Shown here one piece after another: positions 42,618 to 49,115 of a stretch of 49,115 bases of DNA. The notes beneath the pieces are model-generated. The model searched no databases. It worked only from the letters and a program-made list of their open reading frames with translations, and was not told the DNA's origin. The position numbers and the translations under genes were made by a program. Every line of letters starts with the position of its first letter. Positions within the stretch are counted from its first letter, which is position 1. Source of the stretch: an uncultured Acetatifactor sp. (GTDB taxonomy: Bacteria > Bacillota > Clostridia > Lachnospirales > Lachnospiraceae); NCBI GenBank assembly GCA_910585615.1, contig CAJUFO010000027.1, positions 1-49,115 on the forward strand, given 5' to 3'.

Positions 42618-43352
42618 ATGAGCATATTGATGGCGCCCGTGAAAGACGGCAAGTTCGTGGAGACGGATACCCAGAACTCTTTGAAGAAGGCTACGTCCTC
42701 TGACAACAACGGCATGGACAAGGACGCGTTCCTGCAGCTCCTGGTAGCGCAGATGCAGTATCAGGATCCCCTGGAGCCTACCTCCAATACGGAGTACATT
42801 TCCCAGTATGCGCAGTTCTCGCAGGTAGAGCAGATGCAGAACATGGCAGCCACTTCAGAGCTGGCCAGGGCCACTTCTCTGGTGGGTCAGGAGGTCTATA
42901 TCAAGACCACCAACTCAAAGGGAGAGTCCCAGTTGAAATACGGCAAGGTGGACTATGTGGTATTCGAGAACAACAAGGCATATCTTGCCATCGATGAGTC
43001 CCTCTATTCGCTGGAAGATTTGGATACCGTTGTGGATCTGGATTACAAGAACGCATTCGACAAGGCATACGACTTCACGGTAGAGCTGAATAAGCTTCCT
43101 GTGATAAGCAGCATCGACCTGTCCTATGCAGAGAAAATCGACAAGCTGGAGAAGATTTATAACGAGATGACCGATTACGAGAAGAGCTTCCTGACAGACG
43201 AGAACGTGGAGAAGCTGAAGAAGTATATCGAGAAGCTGAAGGAAGTGCGCGAGGCCGCAGGCGAGGGCAACGATGAAGGCGAGGACAAGGACGAGCCTGA
43301 TACCGAAGGGACAGAGGGCACTGAAGGAGCCGACGGAAGCGGCGGAGCGTAA
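42618..43352 (+). CDS. flgD: Flagellar hook-capping protein FlgD with extended C-terminus
   Basis: FlgD caps the growing hook. The ATG at 42618 has AAAGGAG upstream. The 244-residue protein has the family N-terminus: 'MDKDAFLQLLVAQMQYQDPLEP' then 'YISQYAQFSQVEQMQNM' and 'SLVGQEVYIK'. Residues 85-135 form a short beta part. Unlike ordinary FlgD, residues about 150-210 form a helical module ('YNEMTDYEKSFLTDENVEKL') resembling repeats from Gram-positive surface proteins, and the tail (about 212-244) is a D/E/G/T-rich low-complexity segment. Confidence 0.9.
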   Translation: MSILMAPVKDGKFVETDTQNSLKKATSSDNNGMDKDAFLQLLVAQMQYQDPLEPTSNTEYISQYAQFSQVEQMQNMAATSELARATSLVGQEVYIKTTNSKGESQLKYGKVDYVVFENNKAYLAIDESLYSLEDLDTVVDLDYKNAFDKAYDFTVELNKLPVISSIDLSYAEKIDKLEKIYNEMTDYEKSFLTDENVEKLKKYIEKLKEVREAAGEGNDEGEDKDEPDTEGTEGTEGADGSGGA

Positions 43353-43405
43353 ACGGCATCACTGGCAGCGGAATTTCCTGTCAGGACAAAAAGGAGCATA
43401 CAGGG

Positions 43406-43804
43406 ATGGATATTCAGAACAATGGCTATATGTCCATTGCGCAGCTGACGGATCAGTATCTGGGCAAAACTCAGAAGATGCCGGTCCGGGAGACCAAGGA
43501 TGGTCTGACCTTTCAGGATGTCCTGCAGCGTAAGGCACAGCCCGGAGACTGCAGCCTTAAGTTTTCCAAGCATGCCATGGGCAGGCTGTCTGACCGCAAT
43601 ATCGAGCTGAGCGACAATCAGCTGGAGCGGCTGGCATCGGGTACAAGGAAGGCGGAGCAGAAGGGTATCAGGGATTCGCTGGTGATCGTAGATTCGCTGG
43701 CATTCATTGTGAACGTGCCGAACCAGACAGTGGTCACAGCAATGGACAGTACACAGACAGATGAGAACATATTCACAAACATCAACGGGGCAGTTATCAT
43801 GTGA
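43406..43804 (+). CDS. Flagellar operon protein of the TIGR02530 family
   Basis: This 132-residue protein contains 'LKFSKHAMGRLSDRNIELS' and 'GIRDSLVIVDSLAFIVNV', the hallmark blocks of the TIGR02530 'flagellar operon protein' family, which always lies between flgD and flgE in clostridia and bacilli. Its ATG at 43406 has AAAAGGAG upstream. The C-terminal 'ENIFTNINGAVI' is typical. The biochemical role is not established; the position suggests hook assembly or regulation of hook genes. Confidence 0.85.
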   Translation: MDIQNNGYMSIAQLTDQYLGKTQKMPVRETKDGLTFQDVLQRKAQPGDCSLKFSKHAMGRLSDRNIELSDNQLERLASGTRKAEQKGIRDSLVIVDSLAFIVNVPNQTVVTAMDSTQTDENIFTNINGAVIM

Positions 43805-43814
43805 CCGGACCTCA

Positions 43815-43850
43815 AGGGGGTCATGAGCCCCTCGAATGACAGAGAGGGGC
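43815..43850 (+). promoter_or_regulatory. Two mutually exclusive hairpins upstream of flgE
   Basis: Segment 43827-43833 (GCCCCTC) can pair with 43844-43850 (GAGGGGC, 7 bp), or its core 43828-43832 can pair with 43815-43819 (AGGGG). The two folds share the same bases, as in an attenuator. No T-run follows, so any effect would more likely be on translation or RNA stability. The gap to flgE is 161 nt. Confidence 0.35.
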
Positions 43851-43965
43851 GTGCTTCGTTGAAAGACATTTACCAATCAACATGTATAGCGAGTGGGCGC
43901 TTCCAGAATGCCGCACCGGAAAGGGCAGACGGATGCACTCACGAGTATAGGAGGAAGCAAGCACT

Positions 43966-45474
43966 ATGATGAGATCGCTTTTCTCTGGCGTGTCGGGACT
44001 GAAGACACACCAGACCAGAATGGACGTTATCGGTAACAATATCGCCAACGTGAACACGGTAGCCTACAAATACAGCACCATGACGTTCGCGTCATTGATG
44101 AGCCAGACCACCCAGAGGGCCAGCGGCGCCAACGCCACTACTGGTACGGGCGGCGTCAACGCAAGGCAGATCGGCCTGGGCGTGAAGACCAGCGCCATCA
44201 ATATCAATATCACGGCCCAGGGCGCAAGCCAGTCCACGGGCAATCCCTTTGACATCATGATCACGGGGGAGAACTTCTTCGTAGTCAGCGACGGCAAGCA
44301 GAACTACTTTACCAGGGACGGTTCCTTCTATGTGGACGGAGCGGGAAACCTGGCCATGACCAGCATCGGTTACAATGTCATGGGATGGCAGCCGGATATC
44401 GACCCGGAGACCGGGGATGTGAGGGGCATCAAGAAGGATACGGTGTCCGCCCTGCGCATCATGAGCTCCGCCAATATGACTTATCCGCCGGAGGCTACCA
44501 GTGAGGCTTATATGTCCGGTATCATTGATTTGAACGATACGGATGTGACTTCTGACGGCGGTAAGGTGGTGAACCTGAATTTCTATGATTCGCTGGGCTA
44601 TACCTATACAGCTAAGTTTTCGTTTAAGCAGGATGAGGGAGTAAAAGATGCGAATGGCAATGTTACGACAGCGGCGGATCAATATAAGTATACGATGAAG
44701 CTTGTTGAACTTCAGGATTCCACAGGGGCGAAGGTGCCGGCAGGGAAATTGGCTGGGGCAAATGCAACTGATAAGGAGGAAGCCGCAGCTTACGCTGAAT
44801 TAATGAATAAACTGATGGGGACCAAACAGGTCATATTTGACAAGAAGACTGGTAAGATTTCGACATTTACGGAAGCGACAATTAATCCTGACGGCACTGT
44901 TACTGCTGGTGATCCTGTCGATCCGAAGAAGTTTGATTTGAATTTTCATGTATTAAATGATACTACTGCTAATCCACCTAGTGATGCAGGCAACTTCCAG
45001 AAGATTAACCTGGACATCTCCCAACTGACGACCTTCGACAACAAGGGAACCTCCACCGCGGGAGCCACCAACGGCAAAGACGACAAGTACAACACCGGCT
45101 CCGGCCGCCGCGTAGGCGCCTTGATCGGTGTGGCTATCCAGCAGAACGGTGAGATATACGCAAGCTACGACAACGGCATGACCAAGCTATTGGGCCAGAT
45201 TGCCACGGCCAGGTTCCCTAACGCGTCCGGTCTGGAGAAGCAGGCGGATAACCTGTACTCCGCCACCCTGAACTCCGGCACCTTCGACGGCATCGGCGTG
45301 GACATCACCGCGGACGGCGGCTACATGTCCACCGGCCAGCTGGAGATGAGCAACGTGGATCTGTCCTCGGAGTTCACGGAGATGATTACCACACAGCGTG
45401 GCTTCCAGGCCAACAGCCGTATCATAACCGTGTCGGATACGCTCCTGGAAGAATTAACTAATCTGAAGCGATAA
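43966..45474 (+). CDS. flgE: Flagellar hook protein FlgE, mosaic central domain
   Basis: FlgE polymerises into the hook. The ATG at 43966 has AGGAGGAAGC upstream. The 502-residue protein has the N-terminal 'MRSLFSGVSGLKTHQTRMDVIGNNIANVNT' type rod/hook motif (shown here in part), 'ENFFVVSDG', and the C-terminal 'QLEMSNVDLSSEFTEMITTQRGFQANSRIITVSD'-type helix (in part). Residues about 186-345 (nt about 44525-45000) are the surface D2/D3 region; their codons turn AT-rich with a sharp return to GC-rich at about 45,000. This suggests exchange of an exposed, immune-visible domain. Confidence 0.95.
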   Translation: MMRSLFSGVSGLKTHQTRMDVIGNNIANVNTVAYKYSTMTFASLMSQTTQRASGANATTGTGGVNARQIGLGVKTSAININITAQGASQSTGNPFDIMITGENFFVVSDGKQNYFTRDGSFYVDGAGNLAMTSIGYNVMGWQPDIDPETGDVRGIKKDTVSALRIMSSANMTYPPEATSEAYMSGIIDLNDTDVTSDGGKVVNLNFYDSLGYTYTAKFSFKQDEGVKDANGNVTTAADQYKYTMKLVELQDSTGAKVPAGKLAGANATDKEEAAAYAELMNKLMGTKQVIFDKKTGKISTFTEATINPDGTVTAGDPVDPKKFDLNFHVLNDTTANPPSDAGNFQKINLDISQLTTFDNKGTSTAGATNGKDDKYNTGSGRRVGALIGVAIQQNGEIYASYDNGMTKLLGQIATARFPNASGLEKQADNLYSATLNSGTFDGIGVDITADGGYMSTGQLEMSNVDLSSEFTEMITTQRGFQANSRIITVSDTLLEELTNLKR

Positions 45475-45502
45475 AATAGTTCTCGCAATATTAGTTAGAA
45501 TA

Positions 45503-45543
45503 TGCTATAATGTCCTTTGGCGGGGGGCAGCGGTCTGCCCCCC
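45503..45543 (+). promoter_or_regulatory. Extended -10 promoter with a start-proximal hairpin before flbD-motA
   Basis: TGCTATAAT (45503-45511) is a perfect extended -10. The transcript would begin near 45,518, almost exactly at a perfect 9-bp stem (45522-45530 with 45535-45543) made of GGGGGGCAG and its complement around a CGGT tetraloop. A hairpin at the very 5' end is expected to stabilise the mRNA. The promoter would give separate control of flbD, the motor and the switch genes. Confidence 0.6.
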
Positions 45544-45588
45544 ACATTCTTGTAAGAAGAGGCATCGAAGTGAAGAGGGGCATTCGGT

Positions 45589-45774
45589 ATGATAGAAGTG
45601 ACGAAGCTGAACGGCGTGAAGGTTCTCCTGAACCCACATCTGTTCGAAATCGTGGAGGAGACACCGGATACGGTGATCACCCTCACCACAGGGAAAAAAA
45701 TAATTGTAAAAGAAAGTAGACAAGAGATCAAAAATCTTGTAATATTATATAGAAAGGGTATTTTTGCGGAATAA
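45589..45774 (+). CDS. flbD: FlbD/SwrD family flagellar protein
   Basis: The 61-residue protein 'MIEVTKLNGVKVLLNPHLFE' followed by 'ETPDTVITLTTGKKIIVKES' is the whole FlbD (SwrD) family domain. In Bacillus subtilis SwrD is needed for full motor torque in swarming. The ATG at 45589 is preceded by GAAGAGGGG. It lies between the promoter at 45503 and motA. Confidence 0.88.
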   Translation: MIEVTKLNGVKVLLNPHLFEIVEETPDTVITLTTGKKIIVKESRQEIKNLVILYRKGIFAE

Positions 45775-45805
45775 TCAAAAGAAGCAAAAGGGTTAGGTGA
45801 TTCTC

Positions 45806-46603
45806 GTGGATATTGCGTCTTTAATTGGTATTGTATTATGTTTTGCGATGATGCTGTACGGTATCATAGACGGGGCCGGCATCAACAACCTGGTGAAGGA
45901 GTACTGGAACTTCCCGTCAGCCATCATTACCTTTGGTGGCGCCTTTGCTGCCACGCTGACATCCTACAGCCTGGCGGATTACATAAGCGGCCTGAAGAGC
46001 TTCGCGCTGGTCTTCAAGGCACCGGCCATAAATACTGCCGAGATGATCCGCAAGATTATCGATCTGTCCAATGTGGCGCGTAAGGAAGGTCTGCTGTCCC
46101 TGGAGGAAGCCGCGGCGGACATGGACGATGCTTTCCTGAAGAAGGGCATCCTGCTCATGGTGGACGGCACGGATCCCGAGCTGGTTCGGGCCATCATGGA
46201 GACGGAGCTGGTCAGCATCGAGGGAAGACATAAGAACTGCATCAGCTTCTGGGATACATTGGGTGCTATGGGCCCTGCCTGGGGTATGATCGGTACGCTG
46301 ATCGGTCTGGTAGATATGTTGTACCATATGGACAATGTAGCTACGTTGGGTCCTGCAATGGCTGTGGCCTTGATTACCACGTTCTACGGCTCGGTGCTTG
46401 CCAACGCCATCTGTACCCCGGTATCCAACAAGCTGAAGGCTGACAATGCGGTAGAGATGATGCTGAAAGAGGTCATGATTGAGGGGCTGCTGTCCATCCA
46501 GGCCGGCGAGAACCCGAGAGTCATCGAAGAGAAGCTGAAGTCCTTCCTGGCTCCTCAGGAGAGGGAGGCTGTATCCGGCTCAGACGCAGGGGGTGAGGAG
46601 TAA
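45806..46603 (+). CDS. motA: Flagellar motor stator protein MotA
   Basis: MotA is the proton-channel subunit of the stator. I choose the GTG at 45806 ('MDIASLIGIVL', typical), with TAGGTGA upstream; a GTG at 45797 is also possible. The 265-residue product has four membrane helices (about 3-25, 33-52, 150-172, 183-205) and the cytoplasmic loop between them. 'FWDTLGAMGPAWGMIGTLIGLV' and 'GPAMAVALITTFYGSVLANAI' are diagnostic. The stop overlaps the motB start. Confidence 0.95.
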   Translation: MDIASLIGIVLCFAMMLYGIIDGAGINNLVKEYWNFPSAIITFGGAFAATLTSYSLADYISGLKSFALVFKAPAINTAEMIRKIIDLSNVARKEGLLSLEEAAADMDDAFLKKGILLMVDGTDPELVRAIMETELVSIEGRHKNCISFWDTLGAMGPAWGMIGTLIGLVDMLYHMDNVATLGPAMAVALITTFYGSVLANAICTPVSNKLKADNAVEMMLKEVMIEGLLSIQAGENPRVIEEKLKSFLAPQEREAVSGSDAGGEE

Positions 46604-47430
46604 TGGCAAAACGCAAAGAGGATACGCCCCCCGCCGGATCCCCGGCGTGGATGGCGACATTCAGTGACCTGATGAACCTCCTTCTCTGCTTTTTTGTCAT
46701 GCTTTTCGCCATGTCCAGTATCGAGGAGGCCAAGCTGCAGGAATTCGTGGCTGCCATGAACAATACCTTCAGCGTGTTCGACGGCGGCGCCAGCGCCATC
46801 GGTGACGGCTTCCTTATCAGCAACGGCGTCAGCCAGCTCAATGAGCTTGACCAGTATATCAACAGCACCGGCAAGACGGCCGACAGCGACACGGACGGAG
46901 AGGATTTCCAGGACTACGAGATGTCTCCGGAGGCCATGGAGGAGATTCTCCAGGACAAGATGCTGGAGGAGAACGAGGAGCGGGTGGAGGAAATCGAGGA
47001 GGTTCTGACCGAGAGCGACATCGCCGATGAGGTGGAGGTGAGCTTTACCGCCCAGTATGTGAAGCTGACCATGAACGGCGGTCTGCTGTTCGACTCGGGA
47101 AGTGCCCAGCTCAAGGATGACGCGAAGCTTATCATAGATAAGGTAGGGCTGATACTGGAGCGATACGGGAATGCGGGCACCATAGAGATTGAGGGGCATA
47201 CGGACAATGTACCCATGAAGAGCGCCCAGTACCCCAGCAATGAGGAGCTGAGCAGCGCCAGGGCTCTGTCGGTGTTCTATTATCTGATGGACTCTACGAC
47301 CTTGAATCCGCTGAACCTGAAGCATGCCGGGATGGGAGAGAGGGTGCCCATAGCCGACAACTCCACGCCGGAGGGCAGGAGCAGGAACAGAAGAGTCGAG
47401 ATATTGATCTACAATCCGTCCCAGGGTTGA
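46603..47430 (+). CDS. motB: Flagellar motor stator protein MotB
   Basis: MotB anchors the stator to peptidoglycan. The ATG at 46603 overlaps the motA stop (TAATG). The 275-residue protein has a short basic N-terminus, a membrane helix (about 20-42) beginning with the proton-binding Asp22 in 'ATFSDLMNLL', an acidic helical linker (about 85-135), and an OmpA-like C-terminal domain ('LLFDSGSAQLKDDAK', 'IEIEGHTDNVPMK', 'SSARALSVFYYL', 'RNRRVEILI'). The acidic linker is longer and more charged than in many MotB proteins. Confidence 0.95.
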   Translation: MAKRKEDTPPAGSPAWMATFSDLMNLLLCFFVMLFAMSSIEEAKLQEFVAAMNNTFSVFDGGASAIGDGFLISNGVSQLNELDQYINSTGKTADSDTDGEDFQDYEMSPEAMEEILQDKMLEENEERVEEIEEVLTESDIADEVEVSFTAQYVKLTMNGGLLFDSGSAQLKDDAKLIIDKVGLILERYGNAGTIEIEGHTDNVPMKSAQYPSNEELSSARALSVFYYLMDSTTLNPLNLKHAGMGERVPIADNSTPEGRSRNRRVEILIYNPSQG

Positions 47431-47473
47431 TTCATAGCCAAAAAATGAGGGCAGAAGGAAGGGTTTTCGCGAT

Positions 47474-48022
47474 ATGAAAAAGAATTTGCTTAGTGTGCTG
47501 ATACTGGTGCTGATGATTGTGAACATTGCGATGTCAGCGGTCATGATGATAAGCGTCACCGGCACGAACCAAAAGACGGCGGCTCTGATGGACAGCATCG
47601 GGACGGCGATGAATCTGGAATGGAACGGCCCGGGCAGTCCGGATGACGTGCCCCTGTCGGATTCCGAGACCTATAATGTAGGGACGATGACAGTCCACCT
47701 GGCCAATTCCCAGGTAGTGGGGGAGGACGGCACGGTCAGCACCAGCGACAAGCAGATGTACATCGTGTTCGATATCGCCCTTCTGCTGAACAAGACCCAT
47801 GAGGATTACGAGTCCTACGGCGGAGAAGTCATGAGCCAGTATGACAGCATGATCAAGGATACCATCGAGGGCGTAGTCACCAATTACACGGAGGAAGAAT
47901 GCCGCGCGGACTTCAGCGGCGCCATCAGGGACGAAATCCTTGCCGCCATCCAGGAAGATTTGTTCCACTCCAAAATCGTGTACGGCATCACGCTGAGCAA
48001 TGTGAAATACGGCGGGGGCTGA
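47474..48022 (+). CDS. fliL: Flagellar basal body-associated protein FliL
   Basis: FliL surrounds or supports the stator. The ATG at 47474 has an AAGGAAGGG site. The 182-residue protein has one N-terminal membrane helix (about 6-28), an extracytoplasmic domain starting with 'VGTMTVHLAN', and the family C-terminus 'IRDEILAAIQEDL' with 'SKIVYGITLSNVKYG'. The position between motB and fliM is the conserved clostridial order. Confidence 0.88.
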   Translation: MKKNLLSVLILVLMIVNIAMSAVMMISVTGTNQKTAALMDSIGTAMNLEWNGPGSPDDVPLSDSETYNVGTMTVHLANSQVVGEDGTVSTSDKQMYIVFDIALLLNKTHEDYESYGGEVMSQYDSMIKDTIEGVVTNYTEEECRADFSGAIRDEILAAIQEDLFHSKIVYGITLSNVKYGGG

Positions 48023-48081
48023 CGGAGAGGACGATATGTTCGGTATGACAGATAAAAAGTTACGACAGGAGGTGAACCTGT

Positions 48082-49062
48082 GTGGCCGATATTCTTTCCC
48101 AGGCGGAGATAGATGCCCTGCTTTCAGCCATGTCTTCCGGCGAGCTCGACACGGAACAGATACAGCAGAAGGATGAAAAAAAGGTCAAGAACTACGATTT
48201 CAGCAGTCCTACGAAGTTCTCCAAGGAACATCTGAGGACACTGGAAATCATATATGAGCATTACGCAAGGCTGCTCTCGACGAACTTGCCGGTGTACCTG
48301 CGCAAGAACGTGCAGGTGTCGGTGGTGGGGTCCGAAGCCATCAAGTTCAATGAATTTACCAATTCCCTATCCAGCCCGATTATCATGGGGGTAGTCAATT
48401 TCGCTCCCCTGAACGGGTCGATAATCATGGAATTGGGCACGAATCTCGGCTATGCCATGTTGGATCGCATGCTGGGAGGAAACGGACAGCCCCTGGAGAA
48501 GAGCAGGGACTTTTCCGAGATAGAACAGATTATCATAGAGAAGATATTGGTGATGTTCGTCCAGCTCTTAAGGGAACCCTGGAAGAACGTGATTGATATA
48601 TCCCCTGTGCTGAGCCGGCTGGAGACCAATCCCCAGTTCGCGCAGGTGATTGCCCCCAGCGAGATGGTCGCCATCGTGACATTGAGCATCAAGATTGGGG
48701 ACGTGGAGGGCATGATGACCATCTGTCTTCCTTTCCTTACCCTTGAAGATGTCATGGATAAGCTGAATACCAAGTACTGGTACTCTACCATGCAGGAGAT
48801 GCATGACGAGAATTATGAGATGTATATCGAATCCATGATTCGGAAGGTGGATGTGCCTGTAAAGGCCGTACTCGGTACGAGCACCATCACCGTAAGCGAT
48901 TTCATGAATCTGCAGGTGGGAGATTGCATCAAGCTGAATTCCCTGATGGATCAGGACATGGATGTCTATGTAGGCAATATCAAGAAATTTACCGCATTGC
49001 CCGGCACGGAGAGGGACTCTTATGCTGTCAGGATTACATCGGTTATTAGAGAGGAGGAATAA
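48082..49062 (+). CDS. fliM: Flagellar motor switch protein FliM
   Basis: FliM is the C-ring protein that binds CheY-P. The GTG at 48082 follows AGGAGGTG (48067-48074). The 326-residue product opens with 'ADILSQAEIDALLSAM', the CheY-P binding peptide. The middle domain has 'YARLLSTNLPVYLRKNVQV' and 'LNGSIIMELGTNLGYAMLDRMLGG', and the C-terminal SpoA domain has 'VKAVLGTSTITVSDFMNLQVGD'. fliY begins 3 nt after the stop. Confidence 0.96.
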   Translation: MADILSQAEIDALLSAMSSGELDTEQIQQKDEKKVKNYDFSSPTKFSKEHLRTLEIIYEHYARLLSTNLPVYLRKNVQVSVVGSEAIKFNEFTNSLSSPIIMGVVNFAPLNGSIIMELGTNLGYAMLDRMLGGNGQPLEKSRDFSEIEQIIIEKILVMFVQLLREPWKNVIDISPVLSRLETNPQFAQVIAPSEMVAIVTLSIKIGDVEGMMTICLPFLTLEDVMDKLNTKYWYSTMQEMHDENYEMYIESMIRKVDVPVKAVLGTSTITVSDFMNLQVGDCIKLNSLMDQDMDVYVGNIKKFTALPGTERDSYAVRITSVIREEE

Positions 49063-49065
49063 ACA

Positions 49066-49115
49066 ATGGATGGTGCATTGTCTCAGGACGAGATAAACGC
49101 ATTACTTTCCGGCAT
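49066..49115 (+). CDS. fliY: Start of fliY/fliN, cut by the window edge
   Basis: After a GAGGAGGA site, an ATG at 49066 starts 'MDGALSQDEINALLSG', which runs off the window after 16 codons. The 'LSQDEINALL' peptide is the FliM-like N-terminal motif carried by FliY, the CheY-P phosphatase/switch protein of Gram-positive bacteria. FliN without this peptide is less likely. Confidence 0.75.
   Translation, partial: MDGALSQDEINALLSG

Overview
The window looks like the genome of a motile, relatively high-GC member of the Lachnospiraceae (Clostridia, Bacillota). The evidence is a PolC-type DNA polymerase III, CodY, a VanRS-like two-component system, and a long single-direction flagellar operon in the order usual for clostridia (flgB-flgC-fliE-fliF-fliG-fliH-fliI-fliJ-motE-like-fliK-flgD-TIGR02530-flgE-flbD-motA-motB-fliL-fliM-fliY). 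All convincing protein genes are on the + strand. The family assignment rests on gene content and order; I cannot name the genus.

Region 1 (1 to about 16,140) is the right-hand part of an AT-rich integrated element whose left end lies outside the window. It holds a helicase-associated-repeat protein (5' partial), a small unknown protein, a 977-residue single-chain protein that looks like a two-barrel (double-psi beta-barrel) RNA polymerase, a gap of about 420 nt packed with at least nine hairpins, a small HTH protein, a zinc-ribbon protein, a giant (about 2,507 aa) phage tail tape-measure protein, an unknown 198-aa protein, a second structured gap, a 52-aa SHOCT-like ORF and a large serine recombinase. 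The combination of a YonO/QDE-1-like polymerase, a very long tape measure and a large serine integrase recalls the SPbeta phage family. The element is inserted in the Mg-chelatase-like gene comM/yifB, whose 3' piece starts at about 16,140. The integrase frame has no stop at the junction and runs open through the comM remnant into dprA, giving one 1,099-codon frame.

Region 2 (16,140 to 33,133) is chromosomal housekeeping DNA: the comM remnant, dprA, ispG, polC, a small AT-rich insert coding an AAA/OLD-like ATPase and an overlapping PD-(D/E)XK-like partner (possible defence pair), a VanR/VanS-like response regulator and histidine kinase, tRNA-Glu(CTC), topA and codY. sigma-A-like promoters are visible before ispG, tRNA-Glu, topA and codY, and a strong terminator follows codY.

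Region 3 (33,134 to 49,115) is the flagellar operon, starting at a sigma-A-type promoter at 33,209-33,237 and running past the right edge in fliY. A second promoter with an extended -10 precedes flbD-motA. One copy of a roughly 110-bp palindromic MITE-like repeat sits in the topA leader and an inverted copy sits between the motE-like gene and fliK.

The most promising items for new biology are the polymerase-like protein with a DLDTD catalytic motif beside a multi-hairpin RNA, the ATPase/nuclease-like pair after polC, the integrase-DprA continuous frame, and the two-copy inverted repeat.
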